Positions 53,755 through 62,161 of a stretch of DNA of 64,000 nt are shown one piece after another. The stretch comes from Apibacter sp. B3706 (GTDB lineage: Bacteria; Bacteroidota; Bacteroidia; Flavobacteriales; Weeksellaceae): assembly GCF_011082725.1 (NCBI RefSeq), contig NZ_CP049715.1, forward strand, positions 806,001 to 870,000, in the 5' to 3' direction. Position 1 is the first letter of the stretch; each line of letters opens with the position of its first letter. A program made the translations under genes and the position numbers. Below the pieces are notes generated by a model that saw nothing but the letters and a program-made list of their open reading frames with translations, made no database searches and had not been told where the DNA came from.

Positions 53755-54240
53755 ATGGAAACATTAGTAAAAATAGAAAATAGTCAAGCAGTAACTAATA
53801 GTTTGCTAGTCGCAGAAAAGTTCAATAAAAATCATCGTGATGTAATACGCTCTATTAGAGACTTATTATCATCTGCGCAAAATTGCGCTGTACTCCAAAT
53901 GTCCTTAGAATCAAGTTATAAAGCATCAAATGGTAAGACAAACTCTATTTACATGATGAACCGCTATGGTTTTAGTTGTATAGTTAAACAGATAAAAAAA
54001 ATATTTGTAAGAATTGAAAAATTTTATACATTTGTCATGCATAACACACATAATGTATTTGGAGGTAAAAAATCCCAAAAAATATTTAAGCCCGTACGAG
54101 CCGTTTGGAGCGGTGACATCTTATACCTTCAGTATGTGAGTTATGCAGCGTACGGGTTTTTAAATTTAACTACTTATATTTTATTATCTGATTTTCTTTT
54201 TTCACCATCAATATTTTCTAATAGATTTCTTAAATCTTGA
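53755..54240 (+). CDS. Rha-family regulator, truncated
   Basis: 161 residues (an ATG at 53749 gives two more). Residues 1-75 are a Rha domain: SQAVTNSLLVAEKFNKNHRD and SNGKTNSIYMMNRYGFSCIV. The expected GxKA..WK..YI.AF.. continuation is replaced by an unrelated tail whose codons run through a promoter and a large hairpin at 54005-54164. The gene is probably C-terminally broken, with the tail being read-through of non-coding sequence. Confidence 0.6.
   Translation: METLVKIENSQAVTNSLLVAEKFNKNHRDVIRSIRDLLSSAQNCAVLQMSLESSYKASNGKTNSIYMMNRYGFSCIVKQIKKIFVRIEKFYTFVMHNTHNVFGGKKSQKIFKPVRAVWSGDILYLQYVSYAAYGFLNLTTYILLSDFLFSPSIFSNRFLKS
54005..54034 (+). promoter_or_regulatory. Promoter for the 54.1-kb structured RNA
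   Basis: TTG at 54005-54007 and TACATTTG at 54027-54034, 19 bp apart, match the Bacteroidota consensus. It lies inside the Rha 3' region and points at the hairpin-rich segment. Confidence 0.6.
54041..54164 (+). ncRNA. Candidate structured RNA with terminator
   Basis: Downstream of the promoter, two long pairings are possible: 54038-54052 with 54133-54147 (14 of 15 paired) and 54088-54098 with 54149-54159 (11 bp including cccgtacg / cgtacggg), the latter followed by a T-run. The two interleave, so they form a pseudoknot or exclude each other as in an attenuator. A small inner stem ccg/cgg lies at 54101-54113. The family is unknown to me. Confidence 0.5.
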
Positions 54241-54485
54241 ATAGAATTTATTTTATGAACTTCTCCCATATACTCAATATATCCTGTTAAATCGTCATTA
54301 TTATCAATAAATAGGTCAGAAATTTTTACACCTAAAGCATTTGATAAGGTTTCTAATGTTTCTAAAGAGTTTTTTTCTCCTTGTTTTATATAGTAATATA
54401 TAGTTTGCCTATTCACATTTAATAATTCTGCTAGTTTTGATACTCCTTTTTCTTTAATTAATTTTTCTAATTGTAAAGTAATCAT
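54174..54485 (-). CDS. HTH repressor, paralogue-like
   Basis: 103 residues. HTH: LEKLIKEKGVSKLAELLNVN followed by RQTIYYYIKQGEK...LETLSNALGVKISDLF, then LTGYIEYMGEVHKINSIQDLRNLL, the same C-terminal motif as in the 52977-53273 repressor. Divergent from the KilA-N gene; probably controls it through the palindromes at 54.5 kb. Confidence 0.8.
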   Translation of the reverse strand: MITLQLEKLIKEKGVSKLAELLNVNRQTIYYYIKQGEKNSLETLETLSNALGVKISDLFIDNNDDLTGYIEYMGEVHKINSIQDLRNLLENIDGEKRKSDNKI

Positions 54486-54512
54486 ATTACATAATTATAT
54501 ACTACAAAAGTA

Positions 54513-54526
54513 GTAATATATATTAC
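54513..54526. promoter_or_regulatory. Palindromic candidate operator
   Basis: GTAATATATATTAC is a perfect 14-bp palindrome. Related TAGTA..TACTA words occur at 54502-54515 and 54542-54562. They lie between the HTH gene and the KilA-N operon. Confidence 0.5.
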
Positions 54527-54587
54527 ATTATAGGTTTAATTGTAGTATAAATATATTACTATTTAACAAATATTTAACATTTAGCAT

Positions 54588-54618
54588 TTGTTATTGTAAT
54601 ATAATCGTTATACATTTG
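54588..54618 (+). promoter_or_regulatory. Promoter for the KilA-N antirepressor operon
   Basis: TTG at 54588-54590 and TACATTTG at 54611-54618 with a 20-bp spacer fit the Bacteroidota consensus. It precedes a 21-codon ORF and the KilA-N gene. Confidence 0.6.
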
Positions 54619-54650
54619 TAGTATAATAATTGACAAAAACACATAAGGAT

Positions 54651-54716
54651 ATGAGCAATACAGTAAAATTAAACAGGTATAAAAAAATAAACTTAGAATT
54701 ATTTGAAACTCTTTAA
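54651..54716 (+). CDS. Possible 21-residue leader peptide
   Basis: MSNTVKLNRYKKINLELFETL, 33 bp after the promoter and ending 18 bp before the KilA-N ATG. It has a purine-rich sequence upstream (ataaggat). It might couple translation to the next gene; small size keeps confidence low. Confidence 0.3.
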   Translation: MSNTVKLNRYKKINLELFETL

Positions 54717-54734
54717 ATTAAATCTAATATAGTT

Positions 54735-55511
54735 ATGGAAAATCAAATATTTATTTTTAATGGAAACAAGATTACATTTCAGTTTGGAAATGGTGATATC
54801 ATGGTGAATGTAACAGAATTTGCAAAAGCATTTTCTAATAAAAATTTATCACAAATAATAAACTCAAAGGAAATAAAGGATTATATATCTGAATTGTCAG
54901 CTATACAAAATTATATAGCTTCTGATTTACTGATAGTTGAAAATGGAAGAGGTACATGGGCGCACCAAAGAGTTGCATTACGGATAGCTCAAAAATTATC
55001 AACTAAATTTTCTATTTGGGTAGATGAAAGAATAGAAGAACTATTAAGACACGGTCTTACGGCAACCCCTCAAAAGATAGACGAACTAATACAAAACCCT
55101 GATCTAGTTATAGGGTTAGCTACACAATTAAAGCAAGAAAGGCAACAAACTGAATATTTAAGACAACAATCCGAAAAACAAGAAAAAGAACTTCAAAAAC
55201 AAGCGCCCAAAGTTGAGTATTACAACAACGTACTGAATTCTGAAAGTACTTATAATACAAATTTGATAGCCAAAGAGCTCGGAATGAGCGCAAGGACGTT
55301 AAACAAAATTTTAGCAGACAACAAAATACAGTATAAGCAAGCGGGCGTATGGGTTTTGAACCATAAGTTTCAAGACAAAGGATTTACGAAAACCAAAACT
55401 ACCCTGTACAAAGGTAGTGACGGGATTGAACGGACGTGTATGTTAACGGTATGGACGGAAAAAGGCAGGGAGTTTATACATCACCAAATTTCTACTTTAA
55501 AAACAGCATAA
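54735..55511 (+). CDS. KilA-N / KilAC phage antirepressor
   Basis: 258 residues. An N-terminal KilA-N domain (MVNVTEFAKAF, GTWAHQRVALRIAQKLSTKF, WVDERIEELLRHG) precedes a coiled coil (LKQERQQTEYLRQQSEKQEK). The C-terminal KilAC/ANT domain has YYNNVLNSESTYNTNLIAKE and GVWVLNHKFQDKGFTKTKT. Such proteins counter the phage repressor to trigger induction. Lies divergent to the HTH gene. Confidence 0.88.
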   Translation: MENQIFIFNGNKITFQFGNGDIMVNVTEFAKAFSNKNLSQIINSKEIKDYISELSAIQNYIASDLLIVENGRGTWAHQRVALRIAQKLSTKFSIWVDERIEELLRHGLTATPQKIDELIQNPDLVIGLATQLKQERQQTEYLRQQSEKQEKELQKQAPKVEYYNNVLNSESTYNTNLIAKELGMSARTLNKILADNKIQYKQAGVWVLNHKFQDKGFTKTKTTLYKGSDGIERTCMLTVWTEKGREFIHHQISTLKTA

Positions 55512-55529
55512 TTTAAACTTACTTTTAAT

Positions 55530-55846
55530 TTTTAATAAAAATACTTTAAAAATGAACGAAAACGAGCTATATAAAATCATATTGTACCTTAATAAAAAAG
55601 GCACTATATCAAATGAAAAATTTAACTGGTTAAAAAATAATAATACAATAATTTTAGAATTATTAATCTTTTCAATGGGTTATTATGAAAAAGTACTTTC
55701 AAAAAATCAAAATTCCAACTTTCATGATTGGAAACAAGTTGATACGTACAAAATGAGTAGTTATTTTTTAAAAAACAGCTTTAATAATTTAAATTAATTA
55801 ACTTTTGATGCCGGCAACTATAAGCAGTGGTATTCAATTAATAATC
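55530..55846. repeat. Copy of the inverted repeat at 19257-19565
   Basis: The segment, including the 81-codon gene and the sequence through tggtattcaattaat, is homologous to the reverse complement of 19257-19565. The two copies are 36 kb apart in opposite orientation. Confidence 0.8.
55552..55797 (+). CDS. Hypothetical phage protein, paralogue of 19302-19547
   Basis: 81 residues, MNENELYKIILYLNKKGTIS..., ending KNSFNNLN. It follows the antirepressor gene by 40 bp. It is helical, with no known function. The copy at the left prophage end shows it belongs to a duplicated cassette. Confidence 0.6.
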   Translation: MNENELYKIILYLNKKGTISNEKFNWLKNNNTIILELLIFSMGYYEKVLSKNQNSNFHDWKQVDTYKMSSYFLKNSFNNLN

Positions 55847-55852
55847 ATAATC

Positions 55853-56173
55853 ATGGAAAATAAAGAAATAGTACTAAAAATTTTTTCTGATGCAATAACC
55901 TGGATGCGTACCTCTTCAGCCATATACGCATTAATAAATCTGGGAAGAAACAACGAAATTGAATTTATGCCCAATAATCAATATAACGGATGCGATATAG
56001 CTTTGGACGTCATGAATATAAAGGATATCGATATGAGGGAACATATGATAGATGTCTTTGTAGATATAGTTTTTGATGCAAAAAATGATTTGTTAACTAG
56101 TAGGGACTTGGCAATCCAAATTTATGACTGTTGGTTGGAATATATTAAAGGGCTTTGCTTAAAGTTAGTCTAA
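55853..56173 (+). CDS. Hypothetical phage protein
   Basis: 106 residues from ATG 55853, which has better upstream context than the in-frame ATG at 55805 that would run through repeat sequence. EIVLKIFSDAITWMRTSSAI followed by YALINLGRNNEI; looks alpha/beta. Unknown. Last gene of the second regulatory block, ending before a large palindrome. Confidence 0.5.
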   Translation: MENKEIVLKIFSDAITWMRTSSAIYALINLGRNNEIEFMPNNQYNGCDIALDVMNIKDIDMREHMIDVFVDIVFDAKNDLLTSRDLAIQIYDCWLEYIKGLCLKLV

Positions 56174-56233
56174 ACCTGATTAAATAGTAAAAATAACGAA
56201 AAGTGCAAGTTAATGCTCTTATTTTGTATGAGT

Positions 56234-56289
56234 TAACCCTTGTTTGACTTTTAATTATGGCAAATTTGCCATAATTAAAAGTCGGGTTA
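56234..56289. terminator. Large palindrome, bidirectional terminator
   Basis: 56246-56283 is a perfect 38-bp palindrome with half-site gacttttaattatggcaaa. It is extended by TAACCC (56234-56239) and GGGTTA (56284-56289) with a 6-nt bulge on one side. It sits between convergent transcription units. The stem has no real loop, so it may also be a protein or recombinase site. Confidence 0.7.
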
Positions 56290-56309
56290 TTTAAATAATG
56301 AAAAATAAA

Positions 56310-56372
56310 AGCCTTGTAGTCATAGAAAAGGACCGCAAGGCTCCTAAATTGTTAAGATGTTATTAACATCTT
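56310..56372. terminator. Two further hairpins in the convergent gap
   Basis: agccttg / caaggct (56310-56316 and 56336-56342) and aagatgtta / taacatctt (56354-56362 and 56364-56372, 1-nt loop). With the large palindrome, three hairpins fill the 273-bp gap. Confidence 0.5.
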
Positions 56373-56446
56373 GTGTAAAGATCAACACAAAGTTAACAAC
56401 TATTTTTATACTGAAAAATAAAAAAAATATAAAAATACTATCTTTT

Positions 56447-59400
56447 TTAAATTATTTGAACCCATTTATTGTACACAAATATTAATATGGCGCTGTTAGC
56501 GTTTAAAGCAATTCCATCTTGTAGACCTCTTTTTAAAGTTGAAATTTGATTTCCATTTCCGTATATTGAGCATGAAGAGATTGCACGGAAAATAAGTAGT
56601 TGTCCTTCTTGCGGTTTATTTGGAAGATATATTCTGTCACCGTTATTAGTTGAAAATGTAAAGCAGGAAGTTTCATGAAGAGTAAATGCTCCATTAAGAG
56701 CAAACGTACTAAGGTATAGTCCTTTCGCTTTTAAAACTTCGATAAAAGCACCCCATGAGGGAGCAGGATTGTTGCTATGGTTTCTTGAACTAGCATAAAG
56801 CCCACATATACCCCATTCATTCCAATATTTTTGATCCATGGAAGCGTCCCCTTTTACAATTAAAGCGGCCTTAAATTCAACACGATCATTATTTGTTTTA
56901 AAAACTGTTTTTCCTGCTCTGTTAATTTCTATTCCTTGAGATCCTACCGTAGTTTTATGACCTTTAGCGTTTGCAATCATAATTTCTCCAATTTCAGAGC
57001 TTATATTTATCTCGTTTATAGTACTCTCCGTTGTGTTTTGTTCGGTATATATTTGAGAATCGTTTTTAAAATTTATACCACCATTAACCCCGTTTAATTG
57101 CGCCTTAGGAGATCCTTCTGATGTTTTATTTTGTGAAGTGATTTTACCGTTTTGGATTATCCAATCCCCGATATTAGCGTTTTCGGCCAATAAAGTATCT
57201 GTAGCGACACTTTCAAAATTAGCGCCAAAAGGAGTCCATTTATGGGCCGCCCAGGGCCAAATATTAGAAAATTCGCCGGCATCAATATTAGTCATATAAT
57301 ACATATCAATAAATTTCACCACTTCAACAGTTTGTCGAGTACCCCTATAAACCGTATGATCTTTATATTCACCCCTAAAAACTAATGCAGGACCGTTATA
57401 ACCGTCCTTTCCGTCTATACCATCTTTTCCATCTTTACCGTCCTTACCGTCCTTACCGTTTAGTCCGTCTTTGCCATCCGTTCCATTCCTTCCATTTGCA
57501 CCATCCTTACCATTTGTCCCGTCTTTTCCGTTATAGCCGTCTTTACCGGATTTAGATATAATAGTCCAATAAGATCTGTTGGTGGGCGTATTTCCAGGGT
57601 TGGCCTCTTTAATCATTCGATAAGAAGAACCTAAATAAGTAACTTCATCACCCACGTAATATTTTTTCGAGTTATCATATTCGCCCCTATATACTCCAAT
57701 AACATTTTCATCTCCTGAAGGACTTTGTACTATAGTACCTTTAATAACCAGTTTTCTGTCATTATTTCTGTTCCACTCAATACACGCATTATCGTCTCCA
57801 AATTTAAGGTGATTGTTGTCCAGGTCTATAAAAGAGCTTCCGTCTGAAGAAGTAATTTTTCCGGTTCGTATAAATTTACCGTTTATAGTAGTGCTTCCGT
57901 ACGTTAGAGAAATTGAGCGTACATTGTCTTGTACTGAATTTAAAACTCCGACAATGAAATGGTAATAGGTAGAGTCATCATCAACTCTAATTTGATCTTG
58001 AGAAAAAATAAGAATTCCATTGTCCCCCTTTTTTTCACATCGGGCATATATATAATAAGCATTAGTATTAGTTAAATTGGTAGTGCCAGACCCTAAATTC
58101 CAATATTTGATATCTTGTTCAATTGCGTAGTGTACCAAGCTGCCGCCCGTAACCTTTATAACATTGTAATTACCTTGATAGTTTGCCTCCAACAGAGTGT
58201 TCACCAGGTCAAACTGCATAGATTTTGCACCTACCGATAACATCATGGTGTCAATACTTCCAGGCTTAATTTTTTCGGTATAATAATTACCCTCGGGGTC
58301 AAATATTAATCCTTTCAATTCTTCAGTATCTCGCCAATTACGTCTAATTCTAGCGGGATCTTTTAAATTATTTACTTTGATAATTGTATCGTTTTTAATC
58401 ACATTCTCCAATATGTTTGTGATTATATTGGTTTCTACCGTGTCTGATATAGTCAATTCATATTTATAAGGGTTTATCAGGTCTCTTGAAAATGAATTTA
58501 CTCGTATACTTTTATTAACATTAATATCTTCATCTTTAATTTTTATTAAATCTCCGGCTTGGAAAAAATTGGTTATCGATCCTTCTCCTTCTCTATTCTT
58601 TAAAAATAAAGGATCAATAATTAAAGAATATTCTACATAAGGTTGTGAATTTTGTTGATAGTATTTTTCACCCTTTTTTAGTAATCTTTGTTCCGCATCA
58701 TCAATGTAATTCTGAGGTAAATTTATATTTAATAATACATACGTATCTCCCGGCATTATTTGAAAGGCGGGACTTTCTTCATTGGGTAACCTTAATCCTC
58801 TATCATCGTCAAAAGGAACTAAAGAAAACATTTTTTGTTTATCATCGTAAGAGTGCACGTCAAACTCATAACCCGCTAAATTACCGGTTTGAAAATGTAC
58901 TTTAGCGTTAGCCCCCTCAATTAACCAAAGAGAACCTTGATCATCTTTTTCATTCAAATTAAACATTTCCTCATCGCAAAATTGATAATATTTACCTCCT
59001 AAAGAAGTTACTTTGCCCGTGCGACATGGATAAATATCGTCAAAGTTTACGACATTTTCAATAATTCCGAACTTATTAACGGCTTCTTTTTCTTCTAAAT
59101 AAGAGGTTACCTTGTTTTTATTCGGTAAACATAGTTTGGTTTGACGATATTTTGTACTTAAATTCTTAGTCCCCCCGTAAACAAATAATCGAGTTACCAA
59201 AGATTTATTACTGCAATTATTTCTTGATAAATTATATAATCCACCCATTTTGCCATATTCAAAGGTGAAAGGATAGGTGTTTCCAACAACTTCTTTAATG
59301 TTTATGGTGTGGTATTCAGTTGAACTTATTATTTCAAATTCCGTATCATATTCTTGACATAAGCTTTGCAACACCTGGAGGCAATTTTGTCCATCAAATG

Positions 59401-59875
59401 AAAGGTTTTTATATTCTGTATTTGTAGGACATTCACCCAGCCTCCAACGTTTACCGAAAACTCTTTGTGTATTAGTAATAATAATTTCCGCAAATCCCCT
59501 TAAATCAGCTACTAAATAATCTCCTTTTAGGTCTATGTCCCCTTTACTTTGAGGAATAAGAAACGTACATTTTAATAGATCATATTGCAAGGATTCAAAT
59601 TTAACTTGGTAGGTAAATTTCCTTGAGCTTTCTTTGACTATTGAAGGAATAGAATTTAATTTATAAATCTTATCGAATACATATATATAGTCGTTAATCC
59701 TAAAGTCAATCGGAGTAGCACTAATTATAGTCATGTTAACTATATCATCACTTAATAACGTGGTAATTTGTGTTGCTGTTGTAACCTGAGATACATTTGT
59801 TGATGAGTTTAAATAATATGAGCGAACTACGCCATTATGTTCTCTATATACAGTAAATTGTAATTTATTTTTCAT
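56447..59875 (-). CDS. Tail tip / receptor-binding protein with collagen-like repeats
   Basis: 1142 residues from ATG 59875 (the frame extends upstream into the Dit gene's end but lacks a better start). The N-terminal 370 residues are tail-hub (Tal/gp21-like) in style, with SFDGQNCLQVLQSLCQEYDT. Residues ~775-828 are collagen-like GKDG/NGxDG triplets, a trimeric stalk. The C-terminal ~300 residues are a fiber region ending NSAILIFVYNKWVQII. It probably joins hub to host receptor. It is transcribed opposite to the tape measure. Confidence 0.85.
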   Translation of the reverse strand: MKNKLQFTVYREHNGVVRSYYLNSSTNVSQVTTATQITTLLSDDIVNMTIISATPIDFRINDYIYVFDKIYKLNSIPSIVKESSRKFTYQVKFESLQYDLLKCTFLIPQSKGDIDLKGDYLVADLRGFAEIIITNTQRVFGKRWRLGECPTNTEYKNLSFDGQNCLQVLQSLCQEYDTEFEIISSTEYHTINIKEVVGNTYPFTFEYGKMGGLYNLSRNNCSNKSLVTRLFVYGGTKNLSTKYRQTKLCLPNKNKVTSYLEEKEAVNKFGIIENVVNFDDIYPCRTGKVTSLGGKYYQFCDEEMFNLNEKDDQGSLWLIEGANAKVHFQTGNLAGYEFDVHSYDDKQKMFSLVPFDDDRGLRLPNEESPAFQIMPGDTYVLLNINLPQNYIDDAEQRLLKKGEKYYQQNSQPYVEYSLIIDPLFLKNREGEGSITNFFQAGDLIKIKDEDINVNKSIRVNSFSRDLINPYKYELTISDTVETNIITNILENVIKNDTIIKVNNLKDPARIRRNWRDTEELKGLIFDPEGNYYTEKIKPGSIDTMMLSVGAKSMQFDLVNTLLEANYQGNYNVIKVTGGSLVHYAIEQDIKYWNLGSGTTNLTNTNAYYIYARCEKKGDNGILIFSQDQIRVDDDSTYYHFIVGVLNSVQDNVRSISLTYGSTTINGKFIRTGKITSSDGSSFIDLDNNHLKFGDDNACIEWNRNNDRKLVIKGTIVQSPSGDENVIGVYRGEYDNSKKYYVGDEVTYLGSSYRMIKEANPGNTPTNRSYWTIISKSGKDGYNGKDGTNGKDGANGRNGTDGKDGLNGKDGKDGKDGKDGIDGKDGYNGPALVFRGEYKDHTVYRGTRQTVEVVKFIDMYYMTNIDAGEFSNIWPWAAHKWTPFGANFESVATDTLLAENANIGDWIIQNGKITSQNKTSEGSPKAQLNGVNGGINFKNDSQIYTEQNTTESTINEINISSEIGEIMIANAKGHKTTVGSQGIEINRAGKTVFKTNNDRVEFKAALIVKGDASMDQKYWNEWGICGLYASSRNHSNNPAPSWGAFIEVLKAKGLYLSTFALNGAFTLHETSCFTFSTNNGDRIYLPNKPQEGQLLIFRAISSCSIYGNGNQISTLKRGLQDGIALNANSAILIFVYNKWVQII

Positions 59876-59889
59876 ATTTCTTTTTATTA

Positions 59890-60594
59890 TTAGATTCCAC
59901 GAGTCAACAAAAAACAATTATCAGGATTAGAAAAATATAGCTTATCAACTCCTTTATTACACGTTAAAATTATATATCCCCTGTTTTTTAAATTATTTGA
60001 GGCGTTAAAGTAAACGGTCAGTTGATCGCTTCCTTCTCTTAATAATATCTCTTTTCGTACAGACATGATCTCTTCTTTGATGGTGTATAGTGTTATAAAA
60101 GTATTTTTCTTAATATTGTTAAAATTAAATTTCACCTCTCTAGTTTCCTGTAAAGTGGCATAGGTCAATTTCATGGGTTCGGGCTCTGTAAATTCAAGAG
60201 TAAACGTTGAAAAAAATGTTCCATTACGCCATTTTTTTGTATGGTTTATTTCTCCTGAAAGATATACTGCATATACAAGCGGTTTTGAATAAGGGAACTC
60301 AATAACCAAACTTACTAGTCCTTTACTATAACTACTTAAAAACAATTTATTTAATTGTTGAGATTTTGAAATAAAATCTTCTTCATTGTTGCATTTCATA
60401 TAGCAATTAAGTTTAATTATCCTCGCTTCAAAAACTCTGTTAGCTAAATCGACTTCGATACCGTGTTCATCCGGCCAATTGGCTATTAAAAGCTCTTTAG
60501 GTTTAGGCATATCCGTTAGTCCGAAAGACTGAGAAACTACAATACCCAAGTCTTTGCAATTAATGCCATTAAATTTATATGTGATTGAATTCAT
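59890..60594 (-). CDS. Distal tail protein (Dit-like)
   Basis: 234 residues from ATG 60594 (MNSITYKFNGINCKDLGIVV); an upstream in-frame start gives 28 extra residues unlike the family. The N-terminal half has SQSFGLTDMPKPKE and FEARIIKLNCYMKC, then FSTFTLEFTEPEP, typical of Dit (phage_tail family). It lies 14 bp before the tail tip gene. Dit connects tail tube to tip. Confidence 0.78.
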   Translation of the reverse strand: MNSITYKFNGINCKDLGIVVSQSFGLTDMPKPKELLIANWPDEHGIEVDLANRVFEARIIKLNCYMKCNNEEDFISKSQQLNKLFLSSYSKGLVSLVIEFPYSKPLVYAVYLSGEINHTKKWRNGTFFSTFTLEFTEPEPMKLTYATLQETREVKFNFNNIKKNTFITLYTIKEEIMSVRKEILLREGSDQLTVYFNASNNLKNRGYIILTCNKGVDKLYFSNPDNCFLLTRGI

Positions 60595-60718
60595 GTTATA
60601 TATTTTATTCAAAAATATTTCATTCAAAAATTCAGGGAGGTTATCGTTAGAGATGATTACTAAATAATTACTATACACGATAATAAATCGTTTTTCTTAG
60701 AATTATTTTTGAGAAAAA

Positions 60719-61195
60719 ATGCACGAATTTAATTCATACGAAGAAGAGGAGCTTAAAAAATCTCATTTTCAATTTAAAAATAAGAATGAGAAATATAAGT
60801 TACCGTATCCTAAAAGATACAAAGCCGTAAAGATAACGGGGAGTGGCTCTAATCATGAATTTGTTGAAAAAATCAAAGTGTATTCTATTGATTACCCTAA
60901 TGAAACCCTGTTAATTGGAGGTTTAGATGAAATCATGGTAAATAAAAAAATCTTTACAGATTTACAAAATCTTTTAGAAGAATTAAATAAAATACTTTTT
61001 AAAAAAGGAGGAGGGAGGGTAAGTGAAAACAACGGAACTGCTACAAGCGGGACTTTGGAAGAATTAAGAGCAGGAGTATCCACAACCTCTGTTTTATGGG
61101 CTCCTTTAGTGCTTTCAACCTGGTTAAAAGAAACCATTAATCATCAAGAGGAAGATCCCTTAAAAATATATCAAGAAGAATTATTAAAAAAATAA
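60719..61195 (+). CDS. Fiber-associated phage protein
   Basis: 158 residues. The middle GTATSGTLEELRAGVSTTSV followed by LWAPLVLSTWLKE is a motif common in Bacteroidota phage tail-fiber genes. It ends with EDPLKIYQEELLKK, which recurs at the end of the following gene. First gene of the rightward fiber array, divergent from Dit. Confidence 0.65.
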   Translation: MHEFNSYEEEELKKSHFQFKNKNEKYKLPYPKRYKAVKITGSGSNHEFVEKIKVYSIDYPNETLLIGGLDEIMVNKKIFTDLQNLLEELNKILFKKGGGRVSENNGTATSGTLEELRAGVSTTSVLWAPLVLSTWLKETINHQEEDPLKIYQEELLKK

Positions 61196-61201
61196 AAAAC
61201 T

Positions 61202-62155
61202 ATGAGCTTATTATACCTACCCGAATGGCTTAAAAAAGCCAATGAAACCTTTAAACAATTAGGTAATAACATTAAAAAATTATATGAAATTCTTAACAAC
61301 AAAGTAGACAAAGAAGCTGGAAAAGGCCTTTCAGAGCAAAACTTTACCAAACAAGAAAAAGACAAACTAAAAAGTCTTTCCAACAAATATTTAGGAACTT
61401 ATGCTTCCTTTGAAGCCTTGTGTGCGGCTTATCCCGAAACCGAAACCAACGCCCAAAAGTGGAACCCTTCCAAAGAAGGCGGGTTTTATGCCGATGTAGA
61501 CGAAGGAAAAGGCAAAAAAGTATCTCGTTACATTTGGGACACTAACGATTTTACATGGACTAAACAGGCGGGAACATCTACCGCATTAACGGCATCCCAA
61601 ATAAAGGAAATGTACGAGTCCAATGCAAATACCAATGCCTTTACCGATAAAGAAAAACAAACGGTAAACACGGTAGAAAAAGATATCGAAAGTTTAAAAA
61701 ACGTCAAAATTGGAACAAGAAATTTACTATATGTAGGAAAATCCGAAAAAGAAAAATTATTTGGATATATAAACAGTGACGGTTCAGTAATGAATGGTGA
61801 ATATGATATTTATACGGATTTAATTTTAGTTGAAGATTACAAAAAATTAACCGTTAAAGTATGGGAAAAACCCCTTACCGGTTATGCCTCTCTTGCCTTT
61901 TACGATAAAGACGAAAAATTTATTAAAAAAGTAGATTTTAAAGGAAATACATATACTGAAAGCACTGTTGATATACCTGCTGATACCTTTTATTTACGAA
62001 TATCAACCCCGCGTCCATTAACTAAAAAAGGAAAATACAAAGTAGAATTTGGAGACAAAGCAACCGATTATACGGCCGCTCCGGAAGACTTTGTGCTTGA
62101 CACCGAAATAGAAGACCCCTTAAAAATATATCAAGAAGAATTATTAAAAAAATAA
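61202..62155 (+). CDS. Fiber-like protein, copy 1
   Basis: 317 residues. The N-terminal 60 residues are a coiled attachment region (LPEWLKKANETFKQLGNNIK), then YLGTYASFEALCAAYPETET, a beta module also seen in Bacteroidota fibers, and VKIGTRNLLYVGKSEKEKLF leading into a jelly-roll-like C-terminal domain ending YKVEFGDKATDYTAAPEDF. The C-terminal half is probably carbohydrate-binding. Confidence 0.72.
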   Translation: MSLLYLPEWLKKANETFKQLGNNIKKLYEILNNKVDKEAGKGLSEQNFTKQEKDKLKSLSNKYLGTYASFEALCAAYPETETNAQKWNPSKEGGFYADVDEGKGKKVSRYIWDTNDFTWTKQAGTSTALTASQIKEMYESNANTNAFTDKEKQTVNTVEKDIESLKNVKIGTRNLLYVGKSEKEKLFGYINSDGSVMNGEYDIYTDLILVEDYKKLTVKVWEKPLTGYASLAFYDKDEKFIKKVDFKGNTYTESTVDIPADTFYLRISTPRPLTKKGKYKVEFGDKATDYTAAPEDFVLDTEIEDPLKIYQEELLKK

Positions 62156-62161
62156 AAAACT

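Noticed and set aside
56447-60718. Invertible tail-fiber segment with site-specific invertase
   Set aside because: No matching inverted repeats were found by eye at the two ends of the inverted block and no invertase gene is in the window; the rearrangement may be old.
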